Shown here piece after piece: positions 7,280-14,602 of a stretch of 29,277 nt of DNA (positions within the stretch are counted from its first letter, which is position 1; each line of letters begins with the position of its first letter). The position numbers and the translations under genes are program-made. The notes beneath the pieces were generated by a model. That model worked only from the letters and a program-made list of their open reading frames with translations. It was not told where the DNA came from and searched no databases. Origin of the DNA: Profundicola sp051011115 (GTDB lineage Bacteria > Bacteroidota > Bacteroidia > Flavobacteriales > Weeksellaceae). Location of the stretch: the NCBI GenBank assembly GCA_051011115.1, contig JBPCUN010000018.1:1-29277 (forward strand), given 5' to 3'.

Positions 7280-7795
7280 TTCAAAGATTTCAACTAATCC
7301 CTCGGGTAAATTCATGTGAATTTTGTGATTTTCTCGATCTACCTTTACAATCCACTCATCTATTACAGGGACCAAAATAGTTTTATCAGAAGGAGTTAAA
7401 ACTTCAAACAGATTTTGAGAAGTGGTATCTCTAACAAAAGAAATATCACCAATTTCCTGACCTTCACCATCCACCATCTTGTAGCCAACTACCTCGTGAT
7501 AATAAAACTTATTACCCTCTAAGGGTGGTAAAGTAGACAAAGGTAAATATATATCTCTACCTATAAGTACTGTGGGATCATCAAAGTCTTCTAAAATTAT
7601 TCTTAGATGATTTTTCTTATGTAATTGGGCTTTGGTCAAAAAAAAGGGAACCAGTAATCCATTTTTCTCAATGAAAACTGATTCCAAGTTTTTATAAAAT
7701 TCAGGCTGGTCGGTGTCTAAATGAACATTTAATTCACCTTTATAGCCATGAGCTTTGGTGATTGTACCCAAATAGTAACAATCTTTTTTCTGCAT
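7274..7795 (-). CDS. rimM: 16S rRNA processing protein RimM
   Basis: Assembly factor for the 30S head that binds ribosomal protein S19. The start at 7795 (MQKKDCYYLGTITKAHGYKG) is chosen because the preferred family start lies just before the YxLG-xI-x-xxHG-x-KGE motif; longer readings run into the rpsP gene. At 173 residues it has a RimM N-terminal beta-barrel (about 1-90) and a PRC-barrel C-terminal domain with YYHEVVGYKM and a final VPVIDEWIVKVD segment. It begins one base after the rpsP stop, so the two are surely co-transcribed, as in most bacteria. Its TAA overlaps the cinA TGA. Confidence 0.93.
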   Translation of the reverse strand: MQKKDCYYLGTITKAHGYKGELNVHLDTDQPEFYKNLESVFIEKNGLLVPFFLTKAQLHKKNHLRIILEDFDDPTVLIGRDIYLPLSTLPPLEGNKFYYHEVVGYKMVDGEGQEIGDISFVRDTTSQNLFEVLTPSDKTILVPVIDEWIVKVDRENHKIHMNLPEGLVEIFES

Positions 7796-7796
7796 T

Positions 7797-8315
7797 TTAT
7801 TCTTCGCTTTCTGCTGCTGTTTCTCCTTCAGGAGTAGCTTCTTCTGATTCTGCTGCTGCATCAACCTCCGCTTCTTCTACTGCGATACGCGCATCAGAAA
7901 TTTTCTTTTCAGCTTCTAATCTAGCTTTTCTTTCGTCTTGCTCTTTTTGAGTTAAGTTTTGCTTCTTAGCCTCAATAAGGCTTTCTTTTTCTTCTAACCA
8001 GGCATTGAATCTCTTTTCTGCTTCAGCCTCATCAAAAGCACCTTTAGCGACTCCTCCTTTTAAGTGTTTCTTCAACAAAGCACCTTTGTAAGAAAGAATG
8101 TTACGAGCTGTATTGGTAGGTTGTGCTCCTTTTTCTAACCACTCTACTGCTTTATCAATGTCTAAATCAATTGTTGCAGGATTTGTAATTGGATTATATA
8201 CACCAATTTTCTCGATTAGTCTACCGTCTCTTTTTACTCTAGAATCTGCTATTACGATGTGGTAAAATGGTCTTCCTTTTCTACCGTGTCTTTGTAATCT
8301 AATTTTTACAGCCAT
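7797..8315 (-). CDS. rpsP: Small ribosomal subunit protein bS16, with long C-terminal tail
   Basis: Core 30S protein. Residues 1-80 are the canonical S16 fold: MAVKIRLQRHGRKGRPFYHI, then ADSRVKRDGRLIEKIGVYNP and a later PTNTARNILSYKGALLKKHL. Total length is 172 residues against about 82 in E. coli; the extra part (about 85-172) is a charged, helix-prone tail rich in Glu, Ala and Lys, ending in repeats of E-A and S-E-E. Such tails are usual in Bacteroidetes S16. rimM follows directly. A hairpin (8332-8346) lies in the leader, and a -7 box at 8376-8383 suggests a leader of about 55 bases. Confidence 0.96.
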   Translation of the reverse strand: MAVKIRLQRHGRKGRPFYHIVIADSRVKRDGRLIEKIGVYNPITNPATIDLDIDKAVEWLEKGAQPTNTARNILSYKGALLKKHLKGGVAKGAFDEAEAEKRFNAWLEEKESLIEAKKQNLTQKEQDERKARLEAEKKISDARIAVEEAEVDAAAESEEATPEGETAAESEE

Positions 8316-8331
8316 AATTTCTCTAATTTAA

Positions 8332-8346
8332 GGGAACTCTGTCCCC
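8332..8346 (-). promoter_or_regulatory. Hairpin in the rpsP leader
   Basis: On the minus strand GGGGAC pairs with GTTCCC (one G-U pair) around a 3-base AGA loop, 16 bases upstream of the rpsP ATG and inside the predicted leader. It could influence translation; a role in feedback by S16 is only a guess. Confidence 0.35.
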
Positions 8347-8375
8347 GATTATTTAATTTTGTTAATTCAAGGTGG

Positions 8376-8383
8376 CAAATATA
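8376..8383 (-). promoter_or_regulatory. -7 box for rpsP-rimM
   Basis: Minus strand reads TATATTTG, matching TAnnTTTG. Predicted transcription start near 8371, leader about 55 bases. It lies inside the intergenic gap shared with the divergent HD-domain gene. Confidence 0.55.
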
Positions 8384-8394
8384 AGGTTTTATTT

Positions 8395-9033
8395 ATGAGA
8401 GAAAAAGAAATTCTACAAAAAATTAATGATTATGTATGCAAATTATTAAAAAATGAAGGGACAGGACACGATTTCTATCACATACAAAGAGTAGTGAAGA
8501 ATGTTCAGATAATATGTGAATCAGAAAATATACCAACCTTTTATCCTAAACTCTTAGCTTATTTGCATGATGTAGGAGATTATAAGTTACATGATGGTAT
8601 AGATTGTACTGCTTACTTTGTGCATAAGGCATTGAAACCCCTTTTCCCAGATCCATTTATTAAAAAAGTAATCAATGATATACAAGCTATTGGTTATAAA
8701 GGAGGTTTAAATGAACCAAGTGATAAAATAGAAGTTTGGATTGTGCAGGACGCTGATAAATTAGATGCCATGGGAGCCATTGGGATTGCTAGAGCTTTTG
8801 CCTATGGCGGTAGTAAAAATAGATTATTACATGATCCGTTGTACAATACAGAAAATTATAAAACGATAGCAGAATATCAGCAATCAACTGCACCCACCAT
8901 TCAACATTTCTATGATAAACTTTTAAAATTAAAAGACCTAATGAAAACTGAAAAAGGGAAAGAATTAGCAATAGAAAGGCATGTCTTTATGGAAACTTTC
9001 TTAGAACAATTCTATAAAGAATGGAATATATAA
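8395..9033 (+). CDS. HD-domain phosphohydrolase, YpgQ/YedJ-like
   Basis: A 212-residue metal-dependent phosphohydrolase of the HD superfamily. Seen: GHDFYHIQRVVKNV (first metal histidine), LAYLHDVGDYK (the HD doublet), and VQDADKLDAMGAIGIARAFA (distal aspartate), followed by GGS and HDP; this set is shared with the YpgQ and YedJ subgroup, some of which hydrolyse nucleotides. The substrate here is unknown. The ATG at 8395 is chosen over a TTG at 8359 because the longer form adds only residues overlapping the shared promoter region. Its stop directly abuts the gldD stop on the other strand. Confidence 0.85.
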   Translation: MREKEILQKINDYVCKLLKNEGTGHDFYHIQRVVKNVQIICESENIPTFYPKLLAYLHDVGDYKLHDGIDCTAYFVHKALKPLFPDPFIKKVINDIQAIGYKGGLNEPSDKIEVWIVQDADKLDAMGAIGIARAFAYGGSKNRLLHDPLYNTENYKTIAEYQQSTAPTIQHFYDKLLKLKDLMKTEKGKELAIERHVFMETFLEQFYKEWNI

Positions 9034-9591
9034 TTACTTCCAGCGTATGGTTTCCATCAATTTCATAACGTCCTTTTGTATGTAAGCTACCGCTGGAGCC
9101 AGGGAATCAGGTTTTGGATGTGTTTTAAAATAGACAGACCCACGCAAGAAGTTCTGCACACTATCAGTCACATGAAATTGATAATTCATGGCCGACTCAC
9201 CCCCTAATTCATATAATGTTCCATATACATGATCTCTTTTTCTTATTATTAGGTTAGGATCAATATAAGTGGCTCTAGAAGCGTGGGGCTCATATACTGA
9301 TTTCTCTGAATCTCTAATTAGACTTTCTATTCCTTGTTCTGGAATTGGCTCATAAGTAAGGTAAATTGTAGCCTTCATGTTGGGGTAATAGATATTATAC
9401 CTACATAACGAATCTTTAGGTTTCTTCACAGCAAGCGTTGAATATTGAAAAGTAAATGGGCAATCTGTTTCAAACCAAGAATAATCTGCTTCTGGATAGG
9501 TCAAACGCAATTCGCCATAAGGTTTGGGCATATAATCTTCTGTACACCCCAAAATAATTACCAACATCAAGATAAATACGCTAATCCTCAT
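9034..9591 (-). CDS. gldD: Gliding motility lipoprotein GldD
   Basis: Required for gliding and type IX secretion-dependent motility in flavobacteria. The 185-residue product has a lipoprotein signal peptide ending at Cys16 (VIILGC), then a conserved GldD start CTEDYMPKPYGELRLTYPE with a W-F motif nearby, and a later YELGGESAMNYQFHVTDSVQ segment. It probably sits in the periplasmic leaflet or outer membrane as a lipoprotein. Its start overlaps the end of gldE by 11 bases, indicating translational coupling; ssb-gldE-gldD is a familiar flavobacterial order. The stop touches that of the convergent HD gene with no terminator between. Confidence 0.93.
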   Translation of the reverse strand: MRISVFILMLVIILGCTEDYMPKPYGELRLTYPEADYSWFETDCPFTFQYSTLAVKKPKDSLCRYNIYYPNMKATIYLTYEPIPEQGIESLIRDSEKSVYEPHASRATYIDPNLIIRKRDHVYGTLYELGGESAMNYQFHVTDSVQNFLRGSVYFKTHPKPDSLAPAVAYIQKDVMKLMETIRWK

Positions 9592-10933
9592 CTTCCTCTT
9601 CTTCTTTGGGTTCTACTAATCTGGTGACTTTAATTCTTTTAATCCTTTTCTTGTCTATAGATTCAATGGTAAAAATATAATTTCCAAAGGAAATCTTCTG
9701 CCTGCGGTTAGGCGTCTCTTCGGTAATCTCTAGCACAAAACCTGCCAAGGTTTCAGCCTCACCTCTATATTCCTCAAAGACGTCTTCATCTTCAATTTCC
9801 ATCAAGCGATAAAAGTCTTTTAATGATGTTTTTCCTTCAAATAAATAGTTATTATGATCTAGTTTAGAATATAATATTTCTTCGTCATCAAATTCATCAG
9901 AAATATCACCTACTACTTCTTCTAACACATCTTCTAACGTTACAACACCACTCGTTCCACCATATTCATCAACCACAATGGCAATGTGAATTTTTCTGTC
10001 CTGAAAATCAGATAACAAATCATCTAACTTCTTATTTTCTGGGACAAAGAATGGTTTTCTAATTAACTTTTGCCAATTATGGGTGTGATTGTTTAAAAAT
10101 GGCAATAAATCTTTAGCATACAAAATTCCTTTAATTTCATCAATATCCTCTTCATAAACTGGTACACGAGAGAATCCCTTAGAGGAAATTAAATTAACAA
10201 CCTGCTCAAAATCATGCTTGAGCCTGATAGAAAACATATCAACTCTTGGCGTCATAATTTGGCTAGTCTCTGTATTTCCAAAATTTACTATTCCTTCTAA
10301 AATCTTCTGTTCATCTTGCGTTGTCGTTTCATCCTCAGAGGTAAGTTCCAAAGCTTGCGTTAGTTGATCTACAGAAATAGTTTGCCCTGCCTTTAAATTT
10401 CTCTCTACCAGATTACTCAACCCCAATAACGGAATTGATATGGGCTGCACTAAATGAGATACAAAATTGATGGACTTTGAAGTGAACTTACTAAATTCTA
10501 ATGGGTTTTTTGCCGCATATATCTTAGGAATAATTTCACCGAATAACAATAATATAAAGGTGATAATTACCACATCGAATAAGACACTAAAATTAATTCC
10601 CAAAAAGGATAAACCTTCTATATAAGGATGTATAATAATACCAGACAGATACGCAGAAAGTAATACAATCCCAATATTGATAAAGTTATTACCAACAAGA
10701 ATAGTAGCCAATAGTTTTTTCTTGTTTCGAAGGAGTTTCTGAACTAAGCTTATTTTATCATCTTCGTCTTTGCTGTTCTCTAAATCCTTTTTTTTAATAG
10801 AAAAAAAAGCCACCTCTGACCCAGACATAAGCGCCGAGAGAAACAATAAAACAATAAGCCCTATAATCCCAAATATTGAAGTAGTTGATAAGGCATTCAA
10901 GATTAATAACACACTGGGAGGTTCTGGTTCCAA
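9581..10933 (-). CDS. gldE: Gliding motility-associated protein GldE (CNNM/CorC-type transporter fold)
   Basis: A 450-residue inner-membrane protein. Domain order: CNNM/DUF21 transmembrane domain with about four spans (roughly 18-195, including LSALMSGSEVAFFSIKKKDL and LLFGEIIPKIYA), a pair of CBS domains (about 215-340, with IMTPRVDMFSI and VVDEYGGTSGVVTLEDVLEE), then a CorC/HlyC C-terminal domain (about 360-440). This architecture is shared with magnesium and cobalt efflux proteins, so an ion-related activity is possible; in flavobacteria it is annotated as GldE and supports GldD function. It follows ssb after 48 bases and overlaps gldD. The C-terminus is a run of acidic residues. Confidence 0.92.
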   Translation of the reverse strand: MEPEPPSVLLILNALSTTSIFGIIGLIVLLFLSALMSGSEVAFFSIKKKDLENSKDEDDKISLVQKLLRNKKKLLATILVGNNFINIGIVLLSAYLSGIIIHPYIEGLSFLGINFSVLFDVVIITFILLLFGEIIPKIYAAKNPLEFSKFTSKSINFVSHLVQPISIPLLGLSNLVERNLKAGQTISVDQLTQALELTSEDETTTQDEQKILEGIVNFGNTETSQIMTPRVDMFSIRLKHDFEQVVNLISSKGFSRVPVYEEDIDEIKGILYAKDLLPFLNNHTHNWQKLIRKPFFVPENKKLDDLLSDFQDRKIHIAIVVDEYGGTSGVVTLEDVLEEVVGDISDEFDDEEILYSKLDHNNYLFEGKTSLKDFYRLMEIEDEDVFEEYRGEAETLAGFVLEITEETPNRRQKISFGNYIFTIESIDKKRIKRIKVTRLVEPKEEEEDED

Positions 10934-10981
10934 ATTATAAACTTTTAATAAATATAAAACTATTTCTAAATATCAAAATTT

Positions 10982-11350
10982 TCAAGATTCTGGAGTATTA
11001 GGGTTTTCGGTATTCTTTTTAATGTTTAAGAATTTTATGCTATCCGCATGAATTTCTGTTTGATATTTATCGACACCATTATCATTCCATTTGCGGGTTC
11101 TCAATTTACCCTCTACATAAACCTGATCCCCTTTGGATAGATATTGCTCACATAATTCTGCCAAGTTGTTTCTAGTCACAATTTTATGCCACTCCGTAGT
11201 AACCACACGTTCACCTGTACCTTTGGCTTTATAAGCCTCATTAGTAGCTAAAGGAAATCTAGCGATGCAGTTCTTATCATCAAAATAGTGTGTTTTGACA
11301 TCGTCTCCCAAGTTACCCACTAATATCACCTTATTTACAGATGCACTCAT
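10982..11350 (-). CDS. ssb: Single-stranded DNA-binding protein, short C-terminus
   Basis: Binds and protects single-stranded DNA during replication and repair. The 122 residues are nearly all OB fold: VNKVILVGNLGDDVKTHYF, then STEWHKIVTRNNLAELCEQY-like core and SKGDQVYVEGKLRTRKWND. The usual disordered tail and acidic tip (D-D-x-P-F) that recruits partner proteins is absent: the protein ends KKNTENPNTPES, and no such tip is encoded just past the stop. This makes it look like a secondary SSB, or one that lost its tip. It heads the ssb-gldE-gldD unit; mutY, often upstream in relatives, is not here. Confidence 0.92.
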   Translation of the reverse strand: MSASVNKVILVGNLGDDVKTHYFDDKNCIARFPLATNEAYKAKGTGERVVTTEWHKIVTRNNLAELCEQYLSKGDQVYVEGKLRTRKWNDNGVDKYQTEIHADSIKFLNIKKNTENPNTPES

Positions 11351-11375
11351 TTTTATAATAATTAATATTAGGTAA

Positions 11376-11383
11376 CAAAATTA
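11376..11383 (-). promoter_or_regulatory. -7 box for ssb-gldE-gldD
   Basis: Minus strand reads TAATTTTG, matching TAnnTTTG, with 25 bases between the box and the ssb ATG. Confidence 0.55.
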
Positions 11384-11418
11384 AATAATTATTGAAACTT
11401 TACATTAGAAAGCTAGAT

Positions 11419-11781
11419 TCATTTTAAATCTGGTGAAAGCAGTGTGTCCTCTTTTTCCACATACTCACTTTGACTAATCTCGTCTTTTATCTCTTTCAAG
11501 AAATCATCATAAGCCGCATTATCAATTACGTAATACTTATAAGAAGATTCAAATTCCTCTAGGGATATGTCGTAACGTTTCAAGATTCTGGCATTCATAT
11601 CTTGTCTATCAAATGGCTCCTCTCCATTACTCATAGTTACCTCTCGTAGATTTCTATAGAGATACATTTCTTTGACAACTTCTTTCATTTGTTCTCTAGG
11701 AATCAAATTATCTGGCTTTTCTAGCTCTTTTTTGCAAGAAAACGCTACACAGAGTAAAAGTATGATGATAATCGATCTCAT
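11419..11781 (-). CDS. DUF4296 family lipoprotein
   Basis: A 120-residue lipoprotein: signal peptide with Cys16 (VAFSC), then KKELEKPDNLIPREQMKEVV, the typical DUF4296 opening, and a mid-region DISLEEFESSYKYYV. The C-terminal half is helical and acidic. Function is unknown. It overlaps the mannosyltransferase stop by four bases (ATGA), so it is translationally coupled to it; this pair recurs in flavobacteria. Possible envelope role inferred only from lipidation and its partner. Confidence 0.8.
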   Translation of the reverse strand: MRSIIIILLLCVAFSCKKELEKPDNLIPREQMKEVVKEMYLYRNLREVTMSNGEEPFDRQDMNARILKRYDISLEEFESSYKYYVIDNAAYDDFLKEIKDEISQSEYVEKEDTLLSPDLK

Positions 11782-12500
11782 AATTTACCAAAGATATTTC
11801 TAATGCGTAAACCAATAATACCAAAAACCGCTTCTTTTACGATAGAATTACTAATTTTTGACTCTCCTAAGGTACGATCTGTAAAGATAATAGGAACCTC
11901 TACGATAGGTAAATTCTTTTTCCAAATTTTATATTTCATTTCTATTTGAAAACCATATCCCTTGAACTTGATTTGGCTTAAATCTAAACTTTCTAGCGCT
12001 TTTCGAGTATAGCAAACAAAACCAGCTGTAGTATCATGAATAGGTAAATTGGTTACCAATCTCACATATTTAGAAGCAAAATAAGATAATAGAACCCTTT
12101 TCATTGGCCAATTCACCACGTTTACACCTTGAGCGTAGCGAGAACCCACTGCCATATCAGCTCCATTTTGACATGCGTCTAAAAGCCTAGGAAGATCGTT
12201 TGGATTATGAGAGAAATCTGCATCCATTTCAAAGATATAATCATAACCATGCTCTAAAGCCCACTTAAAACCATGAATATAAGCTCTGCCCAAACCATCT
12301 TTGATTTTTCTGACTTCTAAAAAAACACGCTCTGGGAATAGTCGTACGAGCTCTGTAACGATAGCCATCGTCCCGTCTGGTGAAGAATCATCAACAACTA
12401 AAATATCAAATCTTTCGGGTAAAGCCAATGTGGCCCGTATGATTTTCTCTATATTTTCTTTTTCATTATAGGTTGGTATAATTACAACTTTATCTGGCAT
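11778..12500 (-). CDS. Polyprenol-phosphate mannosyltransferase (DPM1-like GT2)
   Basis: Transfers a sugar, probably mannose, from GDP-mannose to a polyprenyl phosphate carrier on the cytoplasmic face of the membrane. The 240-residue protein has GT2 motifs: VVIIPTYNEKENIEKII at the N-terminus, VVDDSSPDGT, and EMDADFSHNPNDLPRLL with the DAD metal-binding site, then TAGFVCYTRKALESLDL. No C-terminal transmembrane domain is present, as in soluble DPM1. ATG 12500 (MPDKVVII) is preferred over 12521 because a -7 box sits between the two. DUF4296 overlaps its end by four bases. Confidence 0.9.
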   Translation of the reverse strand: MPDKVVIIPTYNEKENIEKIIRATLALPERFDILVVDDSSPDGTMAIVTELVRLFPERVFLEVRKIKDGLGRAYIHGFKWALEHGYDYIFEMDADFSHNPNDLPRLLDACQNGADMAVGSRYAQGVNVVNWPMKRVLLSYFASKYVRLVTNLPIHDTTAGFVCYTRKALESLDLSQIKFKGYGFQIEMKYKIWKKNLPIVEVPIIFTDRTLGESKISNSIVKEAVFGIIGLRIRNIFGKL

Positions 12501-12504
12501 GGTG

Positions 12505-12512
12505 CAAAGATA
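12505..12512 (-). promoter_or_regulatory. -7 box directly upstream of the mannosyltransferase gene
   Basis: Minus strand reads TATCTTTG, matching TAnnTTTG, with only four bases before the ATG at 12500. This predicts a leaderless or near-leaderless transcript and supports the shorter start. Confidence 0.6.
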
Positions 12513-12562
12513 ACTAAACATGTTATAGATAATTTCTTAATTTTACATTAAATTTCATATTA

Positions 12563-13195
12563 ATGCAACCAATTTTGCGCAACGCAGAAGATTTCACTTG
12601 GGTTTTCTCAATCATTCTAGGCATTGGAATCCTCTTTATATTATTAAAATTTAGTTTTTATAAGAGTTTTAAAGCACTTGGAAACATTAAAGTCTTCACA
12701 GAGATCGAAGAAAACATCCTTCCATTTGCTTTAACCATTCATTTAATATTGGGTTGTTTAGTGGGCATTTGTCTTTATCCATTTTTAAATTTACCCTATG
12801 GTCTGTGGCAAGATTTAAGGCTCCATTTAGCCTTGGTTATAGCCACGTGTAGCATATTTCTCATCATTAAATTCTTAATTAATACACTTATTTTTTATTT
12901 CACTAATGAGAGAGGTGAATTTAGAAATATCGTACGATCAAAAGTGTTCTATAAGGTATATCTTGCTTTAATTCTATTGATTGGAAACCTACTACTCTAT
13001 TATTCATCCATAGAACCCTTATATATTCTATACAGTATGCTAGGTTTCTTTGTGATAACATCGTTGATAGAATACTATAGGCAAGCCAGTAATGGTAAGA
13101 TATTTAAGTATATGAATAGTTATTATTTTATTTTGTACCTTTGCATTCTCGAAATCTTACCAATACTATACCTTTATAATCACTGGTATAGATGA
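12563..13195 (+). CDS. DUF4271 family membrane protein
   Basis: A 210-residue integral membrane protein with five to six hydrophobic spans and a short basic loop near the middle (NERGEFRNIVRSKVF). The pattern of spans and its place just upstream of a uroporphyrinogen-III synthase gene fit DUF4271, a Bacteroidetes family. No biochemical function is established. It is divergent from the mannosyltransferase gene across a 62-base gap. Its 3' end carries a -7 box that may serve hemD. Confidence 0.75.
   Translation: MQPILRNAEDFTWVFSIILGIGILFILLKFSFYKSFKALGNIKVFTEIEENILPFALTIHLILGCLVGICLYPFLNLPYGLWQDLRLHLALVIATCSIFLIIKFLINTLIFYFTNERGEFRNIVRSKVFYKVYLALILLIGNLLLYYSSIEPLYILYSMLGFFVITSLIEYYRQASNGKIFKYMNSYYFILYLCILEILPILYLYNHWYR
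13136..13143 (+). promoter_or_regulatory. -7 box inside the DUF4271 3' end, likely for hemD
   Basis: TACCTTTG matches TAnnTTTG and lies 68 bases before the hemD ATG at 13212, inside the coding region of the preceding gene. It could give hemD its own transcript. Confidence 0.45.
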
Positions 13196-13211
13196 AAGCA
13201 AAAAATGGCGT

Positions 13212-13958
13212 ATGAAAGTTAAATCGATTTTAGTTTCTCAACCTCAACCAACTAATGAATCGTCTCCATATTTCTCCTTAGGAGAAAAACAAAAAGTGCA
13301 GGTAGACTTCAGACCTTTTATACATGTAGAAGGATTGAGTGCGAAAGATATAAGACAACAAAAGATAGATTTATCTAAATATAATGCTATTGTGCTTACC
13401 AGTAGAAATGCTGTAGATCACTTCTTCAGAATTGCACAAGAAATGCGTTTTAATGTGCCTGATGCGATGAAGTATTTTTGTCAATCAGAAGCAGTTGCCT
13501 ATTATTTGCAGAAATATATTGTTTATCGTAAGAGAAAGGTATATATCGGCGGAAAGTCTTTTACAGATTTAAAACCCATTTTAAAAAAACATAAAAACTT
13601 AAATTTCTTAGTTCCATCATCTGACACCTTAAAACCAGATGTTATTAAAGTAATGAATGATGAAAAACTGAACTGGAAGCGTGCCATTATGTACCAAACA
13701 GTTTCTAGTGATTTATCTGATTTGAACGATGTAGAATATGATATTTTAGTTTTCTTCAGTCCTTCTGGAATAAAATCTTTGTTTGAAAATTTTCCAGAAT
13801 TTAAACAAAAAAACATCAAAATAGCTGCCTTTGGAAAATCTACGGTAACCGCCGCTAAAGAAAAAGGTTTAAAAATTGACATCGCTGTGCCTACACCAGA
13901 AACACCATCTATGGCAATGGCTCTAGAGAAATACATCAAAGCAAACAATAAAAAGTAA
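13212..13958 (+). CDS. hemD: Uroporphyrinogen-III synthase, HemD family
   Basis: Predicted to close hydroxymethylbilane into uroporphyrinogen III with ring D inversion, in tetrapyrrole synthesis. At 248 residues it is the usual size. Seen: two-domain layout, YNAIVLTSRNAVDHFF in the first half (T-S-x-x-A-V), and DILVFFSPSGIKSLFENF plus IAAFGKSTVTAAKEKGLKID in the second, the usual F-T-S-x-x-x-V and G-x-x-T-A segments. Sequence conservation in this family is low, so assignment rests on these motifs and on the DUF4271 neighbour, a recurrent flavobacterial pair. Other heme genes are not adjacent. Confidence 0.85.
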   Translation: MKVKSILVSQPQPTNESSPYFSLGEKQKVQVDFRPFIHVEGLSAKDIRQQKIDLSKYNAIVLTSRNAVDHFFRIAQEMRFNVPDAMKYFCQSEAVAYYLQKYIVYRKRKVYIGGKSFTDLKPILKKHKNLNFLVPSSDTLKPDVIKVMNDEKLNWKRAIMYQTVSSDLSDLNDVEYDILVFFSPSGIKSLFENFPEFKQKNIKIAAFGKSTVTAAKEKGLKIDIAVPTPETPSMAMALEKYIKANNKK

Positions 13959-13966
13959 ATGTTAAT

Positions 13967-13977
13967 TTAACGTTAAC
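13967..13977. promoter_or_regulatory. TTAACGTTAAC palindromic box upstream of the beta-barrel gene
   Basis: The 10-bp palindrome TTAACGTTAA plus C, ending 56 bases before the ATG at 14034. The same 11-mer occurs at 20635-20645 upstream of the secreted TonB-C-like gene, at a near-identical distance, so it may be a shared operator. Confidence 0.4.
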
Positions 13978-14033
13978 GAATCGCACTTTGGCATTCAGTT
14001 TGAATATGGAAACATCAACTAAAACAAATTGAA

Positions 14034-14552
14034 ATGAAAAAGTTAAGTATTTTGATGATGATGCTAGTAGGTTTTACATTTTCTTACGCACAAGTAGGAG
14101 AAGGTACAAACTGGTTGAAATTAGGTGTGCATGCAGGTATTCCTACAGGCGATGCAGACGACACTTCTTCTTTTGCCTTGGGGATTGACGCAAAATATCA
14201 ATTCTTGAATTTAAATAGCTTTGGGGTAGGTATCGCTACTGGATACACTAACTATTTTGGAAAAGATGAAAACAATGTTGATTATGGTGATACAGGAGTA
14301 ATCCCAGTTGCGGCACTATTCAGATATTACCCAACACAGAATTTTTTTATAGGAACTGATCTAGGGTATGGATTTGTGACAGGTGATATTGCTGATGCTG
14401 CGGATATGACTGGTGGATTCTACTACAGACCAGAAGTTGGTTACCATAGTGATGACTGGAATATCTTTGCATACTATGCTGGAGTTTCTGGTGACTATGC
14501 ACCTGCTAACGTTGGTATTGGTATTAACTATAATATTATTCAAGCTAAATAA
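14034..14552 (+). CDS. Small outer-membrane beta-barrel protein
   Basis: A 172-residue secreted protein with a signal peptide (residues 1-19, cut after SYA before QVGEG), then alternating hydrophobic and polar strands rich in Gly, Tyr and Phe: LKLGVHAGIPTGD, FGVGIATGYTNYFG, FFIGTDLGYGFVTGD, WNIFAYYAGVSGDYA. About eight strands are likely, with a final strand of the type VGIGINYNIIQ. This fits the general small OmpW/OMP_b-brl group but no specific family is recognised. It stands alone, with a palindromic box upstream and a strong terminator downstream. Confidence 0.75.
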   Translation: MKKLSILMMMLVGFTFSYAQVGEGTNWLKLGVHAGIPTGDADDTSSFALGIDAKYQFLNLNSFGVGIATGYTNYFGKDENNVDYGDTGVIPVAALFRYYPTQNFFIGTDLGYGFVTGDIADAADMTGGFYYRPEVGYHSDDWNIFAYYAGVSGDYAPANVGIGINYNIIQAK

Positions 14553-14571
14553 TAAAAGAATTTAATTTTCT

Positions 14572-14602
14572 AAAGTCCCTTTTTTTGAAAGGGACTTTTT
14601 TT
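14572..14602 (+). terminator. Terminator of the beta-barrel gene
   Basis: An 11-bp perfect stem (14572-14582 with 14588-14598) with a 5-base loop and a T-run, ending right at the ABC protein ATG. Little room is left for a leader of the next gene, so that gene's promoter is unclear. Confidence 0.9.

Noticed and set aside
8359..8394. TTG start for the HD-domain gene
   Set aside because: Would place coding sequence on the shared promoter; the ATG at 8395 gives the normal family start.
13523..13948. Minus-strand 141-codon open frame inside hemD
   Set aside because: Shadow of a gene with visible HemD motifs.
14585..14602. TTG start for the ABC protein
   Set aside because: Lies inside the terminator hairpin of the preceding gene.
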